Shown piece after piece: positions 1-8,953 of a stretch of 64,000 nucleotides of DNA. The DNA comes from Calditrichales bacterium MX18-03 (lineage in GTDB: Bacteria; Bacillota; Clostridia; Lutisporales; Lutisporaceae). The first letter of the stretch is position 1; every line of letters starts with the position of its first letter. Where the stretch lies: the NCBI GenBank assembly GCA_021083345.1, contig JAJGRE010000005.1:62001-126000 (forward strand), written 5' to 3'. The notes beneath the pieces were generated by a model, which saw nothing but the letters and a program-made list of their open reading frames with translations, ran no database searches and was not told where the DNA came from. The translations under genes and the position numbers were made by a program.

Positions 1-3
1 GTA

Positions 4-798
4 ATGAAGATGCTTGGTAAGCTAATCGACCAGGAATTGGAATTCATGGACGGCTGTTTTTCTATTATCCTAAAGGATTTGACAAAGAATGAAGTGCTTT
101 ACGCCAGAGATCTGGATAGACAGCTGCCGTCAGCCAGTACCATCAAGGTTTTGATTATGGTGGAGGCCTTCAGGAGGATGCTCAAGGGATGCCTGGACAT
201 GAAGGAAAAGCTTCGGGTAAAAAAGGAAGACAAGGTCTCATTCAGTCTGATTACTGAAATGAAAGAGGAAGAATACGCGATAGGGGACCTGATTACACTG
301 ATGATGACCATAAGTGATAATACAGCTGCAAACCTTTTGATTGACAGGCTGGGTATGGATCCAATCAATGAGACTGCCTGGTCCATAGGGTTATCAAATA
401 CCGCTTTGAGAAGAAAAATGATGGACTTGGATGCCGTGAAAGCGGGCAGGCAAAACATGACCTCACCTAAGGATATGCAGCTGATTTTTGAGAAGCTGTA
501 TAGGAATGCGATCCTGACACCGGACGCATGCCGTGAAATGCTAGATATCATGAGTATTGTCATTCGGAAAGACGGTCTGATAAGGGACCTTCCTGTTGAG
601 GTCAGGGTTGCCCGGAAAACGGGTGAATTGGACAATCTGAATCATGATATCGGAATCTTCTTTATGGGAAGCGTAGATTATCTGCTGGGGGTATTTGCAA
701 CAGGCTTAAAAGATAATGTCGAAGGCAGTGAATACATAGCCCGGTTGTCAAAGATCATTTTCAGTCATCTGACTGAGGTCAAGGAGGAAACAGAATGA
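4..798 (+). CDS. Serine hydrolase of the class A beta-lactamase/PBP fold
   Basis: The 264-residue protein has the three active-site motifs of the penicillin-recognising serine hydrolases: S45-T-I-K48, S104-D-N106 and K205-T-G207. It has no signal peptide, so it is probably cytoplasmic. I do not find the ExxLN omega-loop motif that supplies the deacylating Glu of true class A beta-lactamases, so a peptidase or muropeptide-processing role fits better than resistance. It overlaps the following epimerase gene by 4 nt and is the first visible gene of the peptide-salvage operon. The frame is open to the left window edge, so the true start could lie upstream. The fold is certain; the substrate is inferred. 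Confidence 0.8.
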   Translation: MKMLGKLIDQELEFMDGCFSIILKDLTKNEVLYARDLDRQLPSASTIKVLIMVEAFRRMLKGCLDMKEKLRVKKEDKVSFSLITEMKEEEYAIGDLITLMMTISDNTAANLLIDRLGMDPINETAWSIGLSNTALRRKMMDLDAVKAGRQNMTSPKDMQLIFEKLYRNAILTPDACREMLDIMSIVIRKDGLIRDLPVEVRVARKTGELDNLNHDIGIFFMGSVDYLLGVFATGLKDNVEGSEYIARLSKIIFSHLTEVKEETE

Positions 799-1871
799 GA
801 ATAACCCATATTGAGACAAGAATACTCAGTACACCCTTAAAAAAGCCGTTTAAGACCGCTTTAAGAGAATTGCGCATTGCAGAAAACCTAATCGTAATGC
901 TTCATGGAGACGATGGTCAGATCGGTTATGGAGGTGCTCCGCCGACGGCAGTCATTACAGGCGATACACTGGAATCGGTCCAAGGGGCTATCGATAAGTC
1001 TATCGTACCTGCCATCCGGGGAATGGACATCGAAGAGCTGGAGGTCATTTTGAAATGCCTGGACACTGCCATTCATAAAAACACCAGCGCCAAGGCGGCA
1101 GTAGATATCGCACTTTATGACCTGTTCGGCAAGCATTTCAAATTGCCGCTGTATAAGCTGTTCGGGGGGGCAAGAAAACAGATTGAGTCTGATATTACAG
1201 TTAGCGTGAATCCCCCGGAGGAGATGGCAGCAGATGCATTATCTTACGTACAGGAAGGGTATACGACCTTGAAGACCAAGGTGGGACTGGATAGTGCATT
1301 GGATATTGTCAGGGTCAAGGCTATAAGGGAAGCGGTGGGTGGCAGGGTCAAAATCAGGCTGGATGCCAATCAGGGCTGGGGTGCAAAGGAGGCAGTAAGG
1401 ACCATAAGGAAGATTGAGGACATGGGGCTGGATATCGAGCTGATCGAGCAGCCGGTCAAAGCTTATGACATTGAAGGCCTGAAGTATGTAACAGAGCACG
1501 TGGATACACCGGTTATGGCAGACGAGTCCTTGTTCTCAACGGCGGATTGCTTTCAGATTCTAAAGCTGAGGGCAGCCGATATATTCAATATCAAGCTGAT
1601 GAAAAGCGGCGGACTGCACCATGCCTTGACAATCAACGCCATGGCTGAGAGCTGCGGCGTAGAGTGCATGATTGGCTCTATGATTGAAAGTAAAATTGGA
1701 ATCACGGCAGCTGCACATTTTGGATGTGGAAAGTTGAATATAACCAGAGCCGATCTGGATGCTGTATTCTTGATGGCGGAAGACCCGGTTGAAGGCGGCG
1801 TTCAGGTTAACGGCAGTTCGCTGGTTATGCCGGAAGGCTTTGGGCTCGGTATTATCGGACTGAAAGCATAG
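795..1871 (+). CDS. ykfB: L-Ala-D/L-Glu (dipeptide) epimerase, enolase superfamily
   Basis: This 358-residue enolase-superfamily protein has the muconate-lactonizing subgroup layout. The catalytic K160-T-K162 pair is present, with metal ligands D190, E218 and D243 and the second catalytic lysine K268 in NIKLMKSGG. These match the positions known for Ala-Glu epimerases such as B. subtilis YkfB. The enzyme converts L-Ala-D-Glu from murein into L-Ala-L-Glu so that ordinary dipeptidases can cut it. The ATG overlaps the preceding stop, which implies translational coupling. The NlpC/P60 endopeptidase downstream would produce its substrate. The precise dipeptide preference cannot be read from sequence. 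Confidence 0.9.
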   Translation: MRITHIETRILSTPLKKPFKTALRELRIAENLIVMLHGDDGQIGYGGAPPTAVITGDTLESVQGAIDKSIVPAIRGMDIEELEVILKCLDTAIHKNTSAKAAVDIALYDLFGKHFKLPLYKLFGGARKQIESDITVSVNPPEEMAADALSYVQEGYTTLKTKVGLDSALDIVRVKAIREAVGGRVKIRLDANQGWGAKEAVRTIRKIEDMGLDIELIEQPVKAYDIEGLKYVTEHVDTPVMADESLFSTADCFQILKLRAADIFNIKLMKSGGLHHALTINAMAESCGVECMIGSMIESKIGITAAAHFGCGKLNITRADLDAVFLMAEDPVEGGVQVNGSSLVMPEGFGLGIIGLKA

Positions 1872-1883
1872 GAGGTGGAAAGG

Positions 1884-2717
1884 ATGGAATCTGTTATGCC
1901 CGAAAAAGGGCTTGTCATTAAGAATGTGGGATCCATAAAGCTGAACCCATGTATGGAAAGCGAGGTTGCCGATGAGGTGCTTCACGGCATGGTGTTGGAG
2001 ATTGTTAAGAAAGAGAACCCGGAATGGTATCACATAAGGACCCACTACGACTACGATGGGTACATTCACAGGGACGACATCCTGATTGACAATAAAAAGG
2101 CCGAAGCATGGGAAAATGAGGACTATGTCCTATGGAAGAAGATCGTGAACGTCATGTCGGCGCCAGGCTATAGAAGCAATCCGATAGCTATGCTGACCAG
2201 AGGCTGTATCGTAAAAGGTTCCGGCAAGGTTGAGGGAGCGTGGGAACTGATCGAGCTGGCTGATGGGCGCGTTGGCTGGATCAGGCAGGGCTTTGCGCAA
2301 AAAAGGGTTCGGCTGCCGCTTACTGAGAATGAAGAGCCGATCCGGAAGAAACTGGTGCAAACCGCTTTGGATTACTTGGATACGCAATATCATTGGGGTG
2401 GCAAGACACCCCTCGGGATCGACTGCTCGGGCTTGTCGTCCATGGCCTATATGATGAACGGCTACCTGATTCCGAGAGACGCAGGACCACAGCAGAAGTA
2501 TCTCAAACCGGTAGAAATGAAGGATGCAAAGCCGGGAGACTTGCTCTTCTTTCCGGGGCATGTAGCCGTATACATGGGCGATGGACGTTATGTACATTCA
2601 ACTGGAAGAGAAGGCTTTGTATTGATTAATAGCCTGAATCCCGAAAGTGTGGACTATAGAGGGGATTTGGCAAATGCTTTCCTTGGTGCAGCTACAATTT
2701 TTGGAATGGAGGAATAG
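1884..2717 (+). CDS. NlpC/P60 gamma-D-glutamyl-L-diamino acid endopeptidase (YkfC-like)
   Basis: The protein has N-terminal SH3-like segments (about residues 10-65 and 85-140) and a C-terminal NlpC/P60 domain. That domain carries the catalytic Cys181 in GIDCSG, His226 in PGHVAVY and a third polar residue at His238. It has no signal peptide, consistent with a cytoplasmic enzyme cutting imported murein tripeptides to release L-Ala-D-Glu for the epimerase upstream. A GTG at 1875 is in frame, but the GGAGGT at 1871-1876 lies 7 nt before the ATG at 1884, so that ATG is chosen. It is tightly packed in the operon. YkfC of B. subtilis is the closest known architecture. Confidence 0.88.
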   Translation: MESVMPEKGLVIKNVGSIKLNPCMESEVADEVLHGMVLEIVKKENPEWYHIRTHYDYDGYIHRDDILIDNKKAEAWENEDYVLWKKIVNVMSAPGYRSNPIAMLTRGCIVKGSGKVEGAWELIELADGRVGWIRQGFAQKRVRLPLTENEEPIRKKLVQTALDYLDTQYHWGGKTPLGIDCSGLSSMAYMMNGYLIPRDAGPQQKYLKPVEMKDAKPGDLLFFPGHVAVYMGDGRYVHSTGREGFVLINSLNPESVDYRGDLANAFLGAATIFGMEE

Positions 2718-2720
2718 AGG

Positions 2721-3563
2721 ATGAAGAAAATCTTTGTAACGGTAGATTTGGAGGGGATAGGCGGCATTGTCAGCACCAGACAAGCGGGTATTGTGGAGAA
2801 TGCATTGTACCATGAAGCAAGGCTGCTGATGGTAGAAGAAGCTAATGCAGTCATTGAAGGCATAAACCAAGCAGGCGCGCTGGCAATTGTCGGGGATTCC
2901 CACGGAAATCAGCTGAATATGCCGATTGAACGCTTGAAGGGTGACTTCCTGCTCTGCTGCGGGGATGATAAAGCACTTTCAATGATGGACGGTATTGACG
3001 AGACCTGCAGTGGTGTTATTTTTCTTGGTTATCATGCCCGGTTCGGGACCCCCATGTCAGTCATGGACCATACCTACAGCCCATCCACGTTGAGAGAACT
3101 CAGAATAAACGGCATTCCGGTGGGAGAGGCAGAAATCAATGCCGAAGTAGCAGGCTATTATGGCGTGCCGGTGCTGATGGCAAGTGGAGACAGTACAACC
3201 ATGGCGCAGTTTAAAAAGTCCTTCCCGACGATTGAAACGGTTGAGGTCAAAAGAAGCACAGGAAGGTTCTCTGCCATATGCCTGCCGGTGGATACCGTGA
3301 GAGAGCGGCTGAGGGAAGCGGCTGAAAAAGTGACTGAAAACATTGAGCAATACGGTTTCCTGTATAAAACAGAAGCACCCATCACAATGGAATATGTATG
3401 GAATACGGCTGCCATGGCAGAAATCTGCATGTTTGTCCCCGGTGTCTTCCGGGTTGATGAAAGGACAACGGCTTATGTCTGTGATGACTATATTCAGGCA
3501 TTCAAGCTGTTTGCCGTTTTCAGGAGACTGGCCAGATCTGTTGCCGACAAGGATTATCTTTAA
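2721..3563 (+). CDS. dppA: D-aminopeptidase, M55 (DppA) family
   Basis: This 280-residue zinc D-aminopeptidase resembles B. subtilis DppA. The family metal ligands are visible as D9 and E11 (VDLEG), H61 (GDSHG), H105 (GYHAR) and a Glu near residue 136 (VGEAE), with the presumed nucleophile His117. Family members form decameric tunnels and release N-terminal D-Ala or D-amino acids. The ATG follows the NlpC/P60 stop by 3 nt. It is one of two M55 paralogues in this operon; the other is at 11.8 kb. Confidence 0.9.
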   Translation: MKKIFVTVDLEGIGGIVSTRQAGIVENALYHEARLLMVEEANAVIEGINQAGALAIVGDSHGNQLNMPIERLKGDFLLCCGDDKALSMMDGIDETCSGVIFLGYHARFGTPMSVMDHTYSPSTLRELRINGIPVGEAEINAEVAGYYGVPVLMASGDSTTMAQFKKSFPTIETVEVKRSTGRFSAICLPVDTVRERLREAAEKVTENIEQYGFLYKTEAPITMEYVWNTAAMAEICMFVPGVFRVDERTTAYVCDDYIQAFKLFAVFRRLARSVADKDYL

Positions 3564-3577
3564 AATAGGAGCGGTTT

Positions 3578-4933
3578 ATGGATATTGCTATAAAAAACGG
3601 TTTTATCATTGATCCGAAAAACAGAATTTATTCCCAACTCAATATCGGAATACATCAAGGCAAAATCATAGCTGTAACCGGAAATGAGTTGTACGGAGAG
3701 ATTATTATCGATGCAAATGGGCTGGTTGTCTGCCCGGGATTTATCGATGCACACATGCATGAGGACCCCTTTGACTCTGTAAAGGATGAGTTTAAAGCCG
3801 GCATCTTTGATTGTTTGCTGCGAATGGGTGTGACAACAGCTATAGGCGGCAACTGCGGGGGCGGCCCCGATAGACCGGACTTATACCTTGATGCTGTTGA
3901 CCGGATCGGCTTGCCCGTCAACTTCGGCATATTTGTACCCCACGGGGCTTTAAGGCGGCAGATTGGTGAGACTGATCGCTATAAAAAGGCAGCGGCTCAA
4001 AGCATCATAAGGATGAAAGCTCTTGCAGAGGCATACCTGGATAAAGGCTGCATGGGGATTTCCTTTGGGATTCGGTATATTCCGGGGATGGATGAGGAAG
4101 AGCTGATGACGGTAAGCGAACCGCTCAAAAAAGGGAATAGGCCGATATCCGCACATATACGTGATGATGCCCGAAATGTGGTGACCGCTGCACAGGAATT
4201 GATCCGTATCGGAAGGCAGCATGGAATACCCGTTCAGGTATCCCATATCGGAAGCATGGGTGCATACGGACAGATGAACGACCTTTTGAAGGAGCTGGAC
4301 CAAAGTAAGGCCAACGGGCTGGATATAGCAATGGACTGCTATCCATATAATGCATTCAGTACAGAACTGGGTGAAACGACATATGATGAAGGTTTTTTGG
4401 AACGGTACCAGACATCTTATGGCAGCATTGAAATTGCTGAAGGAGAATTTAGAGGAAGAAGGCTGGATGAAAAACTGTTTCATAGGCTTAGAAGGAAGCA
4501 GCCGGAGCTTGTCACCATCGGGCATGTGATGAAAGCGGAAGAAGTCGATATGGCCATTGCCCATCCGGGTGTACTGATTGGAAGTGACGGTTTTATGCAT
4601 AAGCAGCAGGGACATCCCAGAGCGAGCGGAACTTTCCCACGAGTACTGCACCGATATGTCAAAGAGAAAAAGGTACTGACCTTGTATCAGGCAATTGAGA
4701 AAATGACGTACCTGACTGCAGAAAGGTTTGGACTGAAGTCCAAGGGGCATCTCAGCGTCGGAAGCGATGCGGATATAACCCTTTTCAGCTTGGAAAAAAT
4801 CCGGGATAACGCGACTTTCACCGACCCGGTACTGCCGCCGGATGGAATCGAATATGTTATTGTAAATGGACAAATTGCTGTTAAGGGAAAGGACATATTA
4901 AATGGAAAGCTTGGGAAGTCGATAAGAAAGTAG
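3578..4933 (+). CDS. N-acyl-D-amino-acid deacylase family amidohydrolase
   Basis: This 451-residue TIM-barrel metal-dependent hydrolase carries H59-M-H61 in the strand-1 motif (FIDAHMHED), the GGNCGGGP segment typical of D-aminoacylases with a Cys metal ligand, and later VSHIG and IGSDG motifs. Family members remove acyl groups from N-acyl-D-amino acids or related compounds such as N-acyl-D-glutamate. Start ATG 3578 follows an AGGAG at about 3567. Its neighbours all handle D-amino-acid peptides, which supports a D-aminoacylase role over dihydroorotase- or hydantoinase-like alternatives. The exact acyl group is unknown. Confidence 0.85.
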   Translation: MDIAIKNGFIIDPKNRIYSQLNIGIHQGKIIAVTGNELYGEIIIDANGLVVCPGFIDAHMHEDPFDSVKDEFKAGIFDCLLRMGVTTAIGGNCGGGPDRPDLYLDAVDRIGLPVNFGIFVPHGALRRQIGETDRYKKAAAQSIIRMKALAEAYLDKGCMGISFGIRYIPGMDEEELMTVSEPLKKGNRPISAHIRDDARNVVTAAQELIRIGRQHGIPVQVSHIGSMGAYGQMNDLLKELDQSKANGLDIAMDCYPYNAFSTELGETTYDEGFLERYQTSYGSIEIAEGEFRGRRLDEKLFHRLRRKQPELVTIGHVMKAEEVDMAIAHPGVLIGSDGFMHKQQGHPRASGTFPRVLHRYVKEKKVLTLYQAIEKMTYLTAERFGLKSKGHLSVGSDADITLFSLEKIRDNATFTDPVLPPDGIEYVIVNGQIAVKGKDILNGKLGKSIRK

Positions 4934-5041
4934 CATAAGGAATAACTGGGAAAAGGGGGTCTGTTATGAGAAAAGATAGATAAATGCAATGATAGGGATC
5001 ATCAGAGGGGAAGTAATGAATTATTTAAGGAGGGATTCTCA

Positions 5042-6928
5042 GTGAAAAAAACTTTGTCACTATTACTTGTCATGCTTATGGTGATTACATCCTTTGCCGG
5101 CTGCAGCAGTAAAGCAACGACAACAACGACAACAACGACAACGGAAGCAGAGACCCAAAAACCGGAGATACTTCAAGAATTTACGACTGTATATGCCAGT
5201 GAAGTAACGACTCTCAACTACTTAACAACGGCTACCGAAATTGAATACGGCTTGGCAGGAAATTTGGTAGATACGCTTGTTGACTATGACAAATATGGTG
5301 TTATCCAGCCTTGCCTGGCAACAGAGTGGAAGGTCTCCCCGGACGGGCTTGTCTGGACCTTCAAGCTTCGTGAGAATGTACAGTGGGTGACCCATGAAGG
5401 AAAAGTCTACGCGCAGTTGACAGCGCAGGATTTCGTCGACTCCATGAAATATATACTGGACCCGGCAAAGGCTTCCTCTACAGCGGATATCGTTTATGGG
5501 GTCATAAAAAATGCGGAAGCGTTTTACAACGGTGAAATCAAAGATTTCAGCCAAGTTGGTGTGAAAGCGCTGGATAACCTTACATTGGAGTATACGCTTG
5601 CAAAGCCTGTCCCATATTTCTTGTCAATGCTTAGCTATGTTTGCTTCTTTCCGGTTAACGGGGCCTTTCTGAATGAAGTCGGTGACCGCTTCGGAACCGA
5701 CAATACAACGTTGCTTTACAACGGTGCCTACGTATTGGAAGTCTTTGAACCTCAGACAAGGAGAGTGCTGGCAAAAAATGAAAGCTACTGGGATAAGGAT
5801 AATGTCCATATTACGAAGCTCAATTATAAATACAATAAAGAAGCAGCTACCTTGGAAACTGAGCTTTACTTGCGAGGCGAAGTCTCATACATTGAGAAAA
5901 TTCCTTCTTCTACAGTGGATGAGTGGATGAAGGATCCTGAAAAAAAGGCAATGATACACCCCATTCGAACAAGTTCCTATAGCTATTTCTATGCTTTCAA
6001 CTTTGATCCAAAATTTGAAGCTGCATTAGAACCGGAAAACTGGAAAACCGTTGTGAACAACATGAGCTTTCGAAAATCTCTTTTCCATGCCTTGGATCGT
6101 AAGGCTGCCATGTTGACGTCGGAGCCCTACAACCCGGAAAAGAGGCTTACAAATACCGTCACACCTGCAAACTTTGCAACAGCGGATGGTAAGGACTATA
6201 CTCAGTTCGGCAATCTTGCCGCTATGGCTGCTAAAGACACTTTCAACGGAGACGAAGCACTCAATTTCAAATTGAAAGCAATGCAAGAGCTTAAAGGTAA
6301 AGCAACATTCCCTGTGAAGGTATTGATGCCTTACAATGCCGGTACCACAGAGTGGACCAACAGAGCACAGGTTGTTGAACAGCAAATGGAGAAATTGCTG
6401 GGACTGGACTACATTGATATAATCATAGCACCGTATCCTCCTACAGGCTTCCTGAATGCAACCAGAAGAGCCGGAAATTATGCATTCATGGAATGCAACT
6501 GGGGTCCGGACTATGCTGATCCCGAAACCTATACCGACCCCCTCTCAAGAGGAACAAACTACAATTTCCCTGAGAAATGTACGGAAAAGGGTGAAGACGG
6601 GCAGAACCTTTTTGAAACCTATGAAAAAATGGTTCTTGCAGCAAAAAGTGAATTAATGGATATGGGTCTGAGATATAAGCTATTTGCCGATGCAGAAGCA
6701 TATCTTATCGACCAGGCTTTTATTGTTCCCTACGGTTTAGGCGGCGGCGGATTTACAGCTTCCAAGCTGAACCCCCTGGAAGGGCCTTTCTCATCTTTTG
6801 GCGTATCCTATCTGCGTTACAAGGGGCAGAGAATACACGAAAAATCGATGAGTACGGAAGAATGGGATGCAGCCTATGCTACATGGCAGAAAGAAAGAGA
6901 AGCAGCACTTAAAAATGCGGTAAAATAA
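5042..6928 (+). CDS. Oligopeptide ABC transporter substrate-binding lipoprotein (SBP family 5)
   Basis: This 628-residue extracellular solute-binding protein has a lipoprotein signal peptide with a lipobox ending at Cys21 (FAGC) and a Thr-rich linker behind it. The family-5 region starts around LNYLTTATE and runs through the fold to the C-terminus. Start is GTG 5042, about 8 nt after AAGGAGGG. It captures peptides at the cell surface and hands them to the permeases encoded just downstream. Given the operon, the ligands are probably muropeptides or D-amino-acid-containing di/tripeptides. The stem-loop after the gene may let it be made in excess over the membrane subunits. Confidence 0.92.
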   Translation: MKKTLSLLLVMLMVITSFAGCSSKATTTTTTTTTEAETQKPEILQEFTTVYASEVTTLNYLTTATEIEYGLAGNLVDTLVDYDKYGVIQPCLATEWKVSPDGLVWTFKLRENVQWVTHEGKVYAQLTAQDFVDSMKYILDPAKASSTADIVYGVIKNAEAFYNGEIKDFSQVGVKALDNLTLEYTLAKPVPYFLSMLSYVCFFPVNGAFLNEVGDRFGTDNTTLLYNGAYVLEVFEPQTRRVLAKNESYWDKDNVHITKLNYKYNKEAATLETELYLRGEVSYIEKIPSSTVDEWMKDPEKKAMIHPIRTSSYSYFYAFNFDPKFEAALEPENWKTVVNNMSFRKSLFHALDRKAAMLTSEPYNPEKRLTNTVTPANFATADGKDYTQFGNLAAMAAKDTFNGDEALNFKLKAMQELKGKATFPVKVLMPYNAGTTEWTNRAQVVEQQMEKLLGLDYIDIIIAPYPPTGFLNATRRAGNYAFMECNWGPDYADPETYTDPLSRGTNYNFPEKCTEKGEDGQNLFETYEKMVLAAKSELMDMGLRYKLFADAEAYLIDQAFIVPYGLGGGGFTASKLNPLEGPFSSFGVSYLRYKGQRIHEKSMSTEEWDAAYATWQKEREAALKNAVK

Positions 6929-6960
6929 ACCCTTAAAGCTATTTTGAATGATACACGTAA

Positions 6961-6996
6961 TGAAACAAGGACGATTGCAAAATGGTCCTTGTTTCA
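6961..6996 (+). terminator. Intra-operon stem-loop between binding protein and permease genes
   Basis: A perfect 12-bp inverted repeat (TGAAACAAGGAC / GTCCTTGTTTCA) surrounds an 11-12 nt loop, 32 nt after the binding-protein stop. No T-run follows, so it looks like a partial terminator or an mRNA-stabilising hairpin. Such hairpins are common between a binding protein and its ABC permeases. Confidence 0.7.
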
Positions 6997-7032
6997 TAAA
7001 CTTCTCTTACCTTGAAAAGAAGGAGGCATAAC

Positions 7033-7977
7033 ATGTTAAAGTATTCGTTGAAACGCTTACTGCAGTCCGCACTAACACTCTTTATTGTTGTAACAGTCGT
7101 GTTCCTGCTCATGCGCTTGATGCCTGAAGAAGGATACTTTGGCAGCGGCTTTGAAAAACTTGATGAAGTACAGAAAGAGAATATTCTTAGAAGCATGGGT
7201 CTGAGAGACCCGTTGCATATCCAGTTAAAGAACTTTTACAGTAAGCTTTTGCACGGGGATTTGGGTACTTCCATCATCTATCGCCCCAAAGTACCTGTTT
7301 CAGTAATTTTAAAGAGCAAAGTACCCTATTCGCTTTGGTTAGGCCTTGCTTCTATCAGTGCTTCTCTTGCTTGCGGCATTACGTTGGGGATTCTGATGAC
7401 ACAGTATAAAGGAAAACTTTGGGACAAGATTGGAACAGCCTACATTGTTGTGATAAATGCTGTACCGGCAGCGGTGTACTATCTGTTTATACAGCTTTAT
7501 ACGACATCCTGGTTTAAGCTTCCCATACTCTTCAGCGTGGACCGGCCAATCAGTTGGATACTGCCTGTTGCTTCCATGTCACTGGGCAGTATGGCCGGCT
7601 ATGCAATGTGGATGAGACGGTATATGGTGGATGAGCTGAACAAGGACTATATCCGCCTTGCCCGTGCCAAAGGCTTGAAAAACAGATCAGTCATGGTGAA
7701 GCATGTGATGCGTAATGCTTTTGTTCCGATGGCGCAGTATTTGCCGACCTCGATACTGCTGACGATCGGGGGATCCCTGTACATCGAATATTTATATTCC
7801 ATACCCGGAATGGGCGGCCTTTTAATAGATGCGATTCAGAGGCAGGATAATCCGCTTGTCCAGGCACTGGTATTGATTTATTCTTCTATCAGCATTCTTG
7901 GTCTCTTCTTAGGTGACTTGCTTATGGCATTGTGTGATCCTCGAATCAAGCTTGAGCATCAGGGAGGTAGCCGGTAA
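7033..7977 (+). CDS. Oligopeptide ABC transporter permease, DppB/OppB type
   Basis: This membrane permease has an N-terminal TM segment (about residues 9-30) followed by a large external loop. The binding-protein-dependent transport domain carries the EAA-like cytoplasmic motif near ELNKDYIRLARAKGLKNRS. An in-frame TTG exists at 7012, but AGGAGG at 7021-7026 lies 6 nt before ATG 7033, so that start is preferred. It is the first of four transporter genes in tight order; its stop overlaps the next ATG (TAATG). It is the membrane partner of the DppC-type protein. Confidence 0.92.
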   Translation: MLKYSLKRLLQSALTLFIVVTVVFLLMRLMPEEGYFGSGFEKLDEVQKENILRSMGLRDPLHIQLKNFYSKLLHGDLGTSIIYRPKVPVSVILKSKVPYSLWLGLASISASLACGITLGILMTQYKGKLWDKIGTAYIVVINAVPAAVYYLFIQLYTTSWFKLPILFSVDRPISWILPVASMSLGSMAGYAMWMRRYMVDELNKDYIRLARAKGLKNRSVMVKHVMRNAFVPMAQYLPTSILLTIGGSLYIEYLYSIPGMGGLLIDAIQRQDNPLVQALVLIYSSISILGLFLGDLLMALCDPRIKLEHQGGSR

Positions 7978-8942
7978 TGAGTAAAAAGATGGATATAGCT
8001 GCCGACGGAATCGACGAAACGCTTTTCACCTTTGCAGAATACGATGCCCGCTCAGCAGAGCTGGGGGGATATTCCAATTACGCCTACTGGCGCTCAACCT
8101 GGCAGGCAATTCTTAAGAACAGAGCTGCTTTCGTCTTGCTGGTTATTATTACCGGCTTGCTGCTTTTTACAATGATACAACCTTATTTACCTTATCAAAA
8201 ATTGCCGACTGAGATCTATTTGGATCCGATTACCAAGATGCAGCTGAGGAATCACCAGCCATGTGCAGAGCACTGGTTCGGTACGAATTCGATAGGGCAG
8301 GACCTCTGGGCCCGCATCTGGAGCGGCACTAGGACATCGCTTTACATTGGTGTAATGGTAGGATTGCTGACAGCAATAATCGGCATCATAATCGGTGCAC
8401 TATGGGGCTATGTACGCAAGCTGGAACGCTTTTTCACGGAGATTTACAATGTATTCGACAATATTCCCACCACCGTAATTCTGGTGCTCCTGACCTATAT
8501 GATGCGGCCGTCTCTTTCAACACTGATATTTGCGATGTGTATCACGGGATGGCTTAATGTATCGCGCCTGATCCGCAATCTTATCGTCATCATAAGAGAC
8601 CGGGAGTACAACTTGGCTTCCCGCTGCCTTGGAACGCCGACCGGCAGGGTTATTACAAAAAATCTGCTGCCTTATTTGGTATCGGTCATTATGCTGAGAA
8701 TCGCGCTTGCCATTCCGCTTGCCATCGGCTCGGAGGTATTCTTAACCTATATCGGCTTAGGTTTGCCTGTCGATACACCTTCCCTGGGAAACCTTATTAA
8801 CGAAGGCCGGCTGGTCATGATGAGTTCCTCCTTAAGATATCAGCTGTTCTTCCCTGCGATTGTCATTTCAATCATTACAATTTCATTTTATGTAATGGGA
8901 AATGCCTTTGGCGATGCAGCAGATCCCAGAAATCACGTATAG
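7977..8942 (+). CDS. Oligopeptide ABC transporter permease, DppC/OppC type
   Basis: This 321-residue permease has the OppC N-terminal extension (hydrophobic segment around FVLLVIITGLLLFTM) followed by the conserved segment HWFGTNSIGQDLWARIWSG and a second multi-span domain with a typical EAA-like loop (NLASRCLGTPTGRVI). The ATG at 7977 overlaps the stop of the preceding permease by one base, with GGGAGG upstream. It pairs with DppB to form the membrane channel of the peptide importer. Confidence 0.92.
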   Translation: MSKKMDIAADGIDETLFTFAEYDARSAELGGYSNYAYWRSTWQAILKNRAAFVLLVIITGLLLFTMIQPYLPYQKLPTEIYLDPITKMQLRNHQPCAEHWFGTNSIGQDLWARIWSGTRTSLYIGVMVGLLTAIIGIIIGALWGYVRKLERFFTEIYNVFDNIPTTVILVLLTYMMRPSLSTLIFAMCITGWLNVSRLIRNLIVIIRDREYNLASRCLGTPTGRVITKNLLPYLVSVIMLRIALAIPLAIGSEVFLTYIGLGLPVDTPSLGNLINEGRLVMMSSSLRYQLFFPAIVISIITISFYVMGNAFGDAADPRNHV

Positions 8943-8953
8943 GAGGTAGAAAG

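Noticed and set aside
4-798. Antibiotic-resistance beta-lactamase
   Set aside because: No signal peptide, no ExxLN motif and a murein-salvage operon context.
3950-4873. 307-residue minus-strand open frame
   Set aside because: Antisense to the D-aminoacylase gene, with no motif and no ribosome site.
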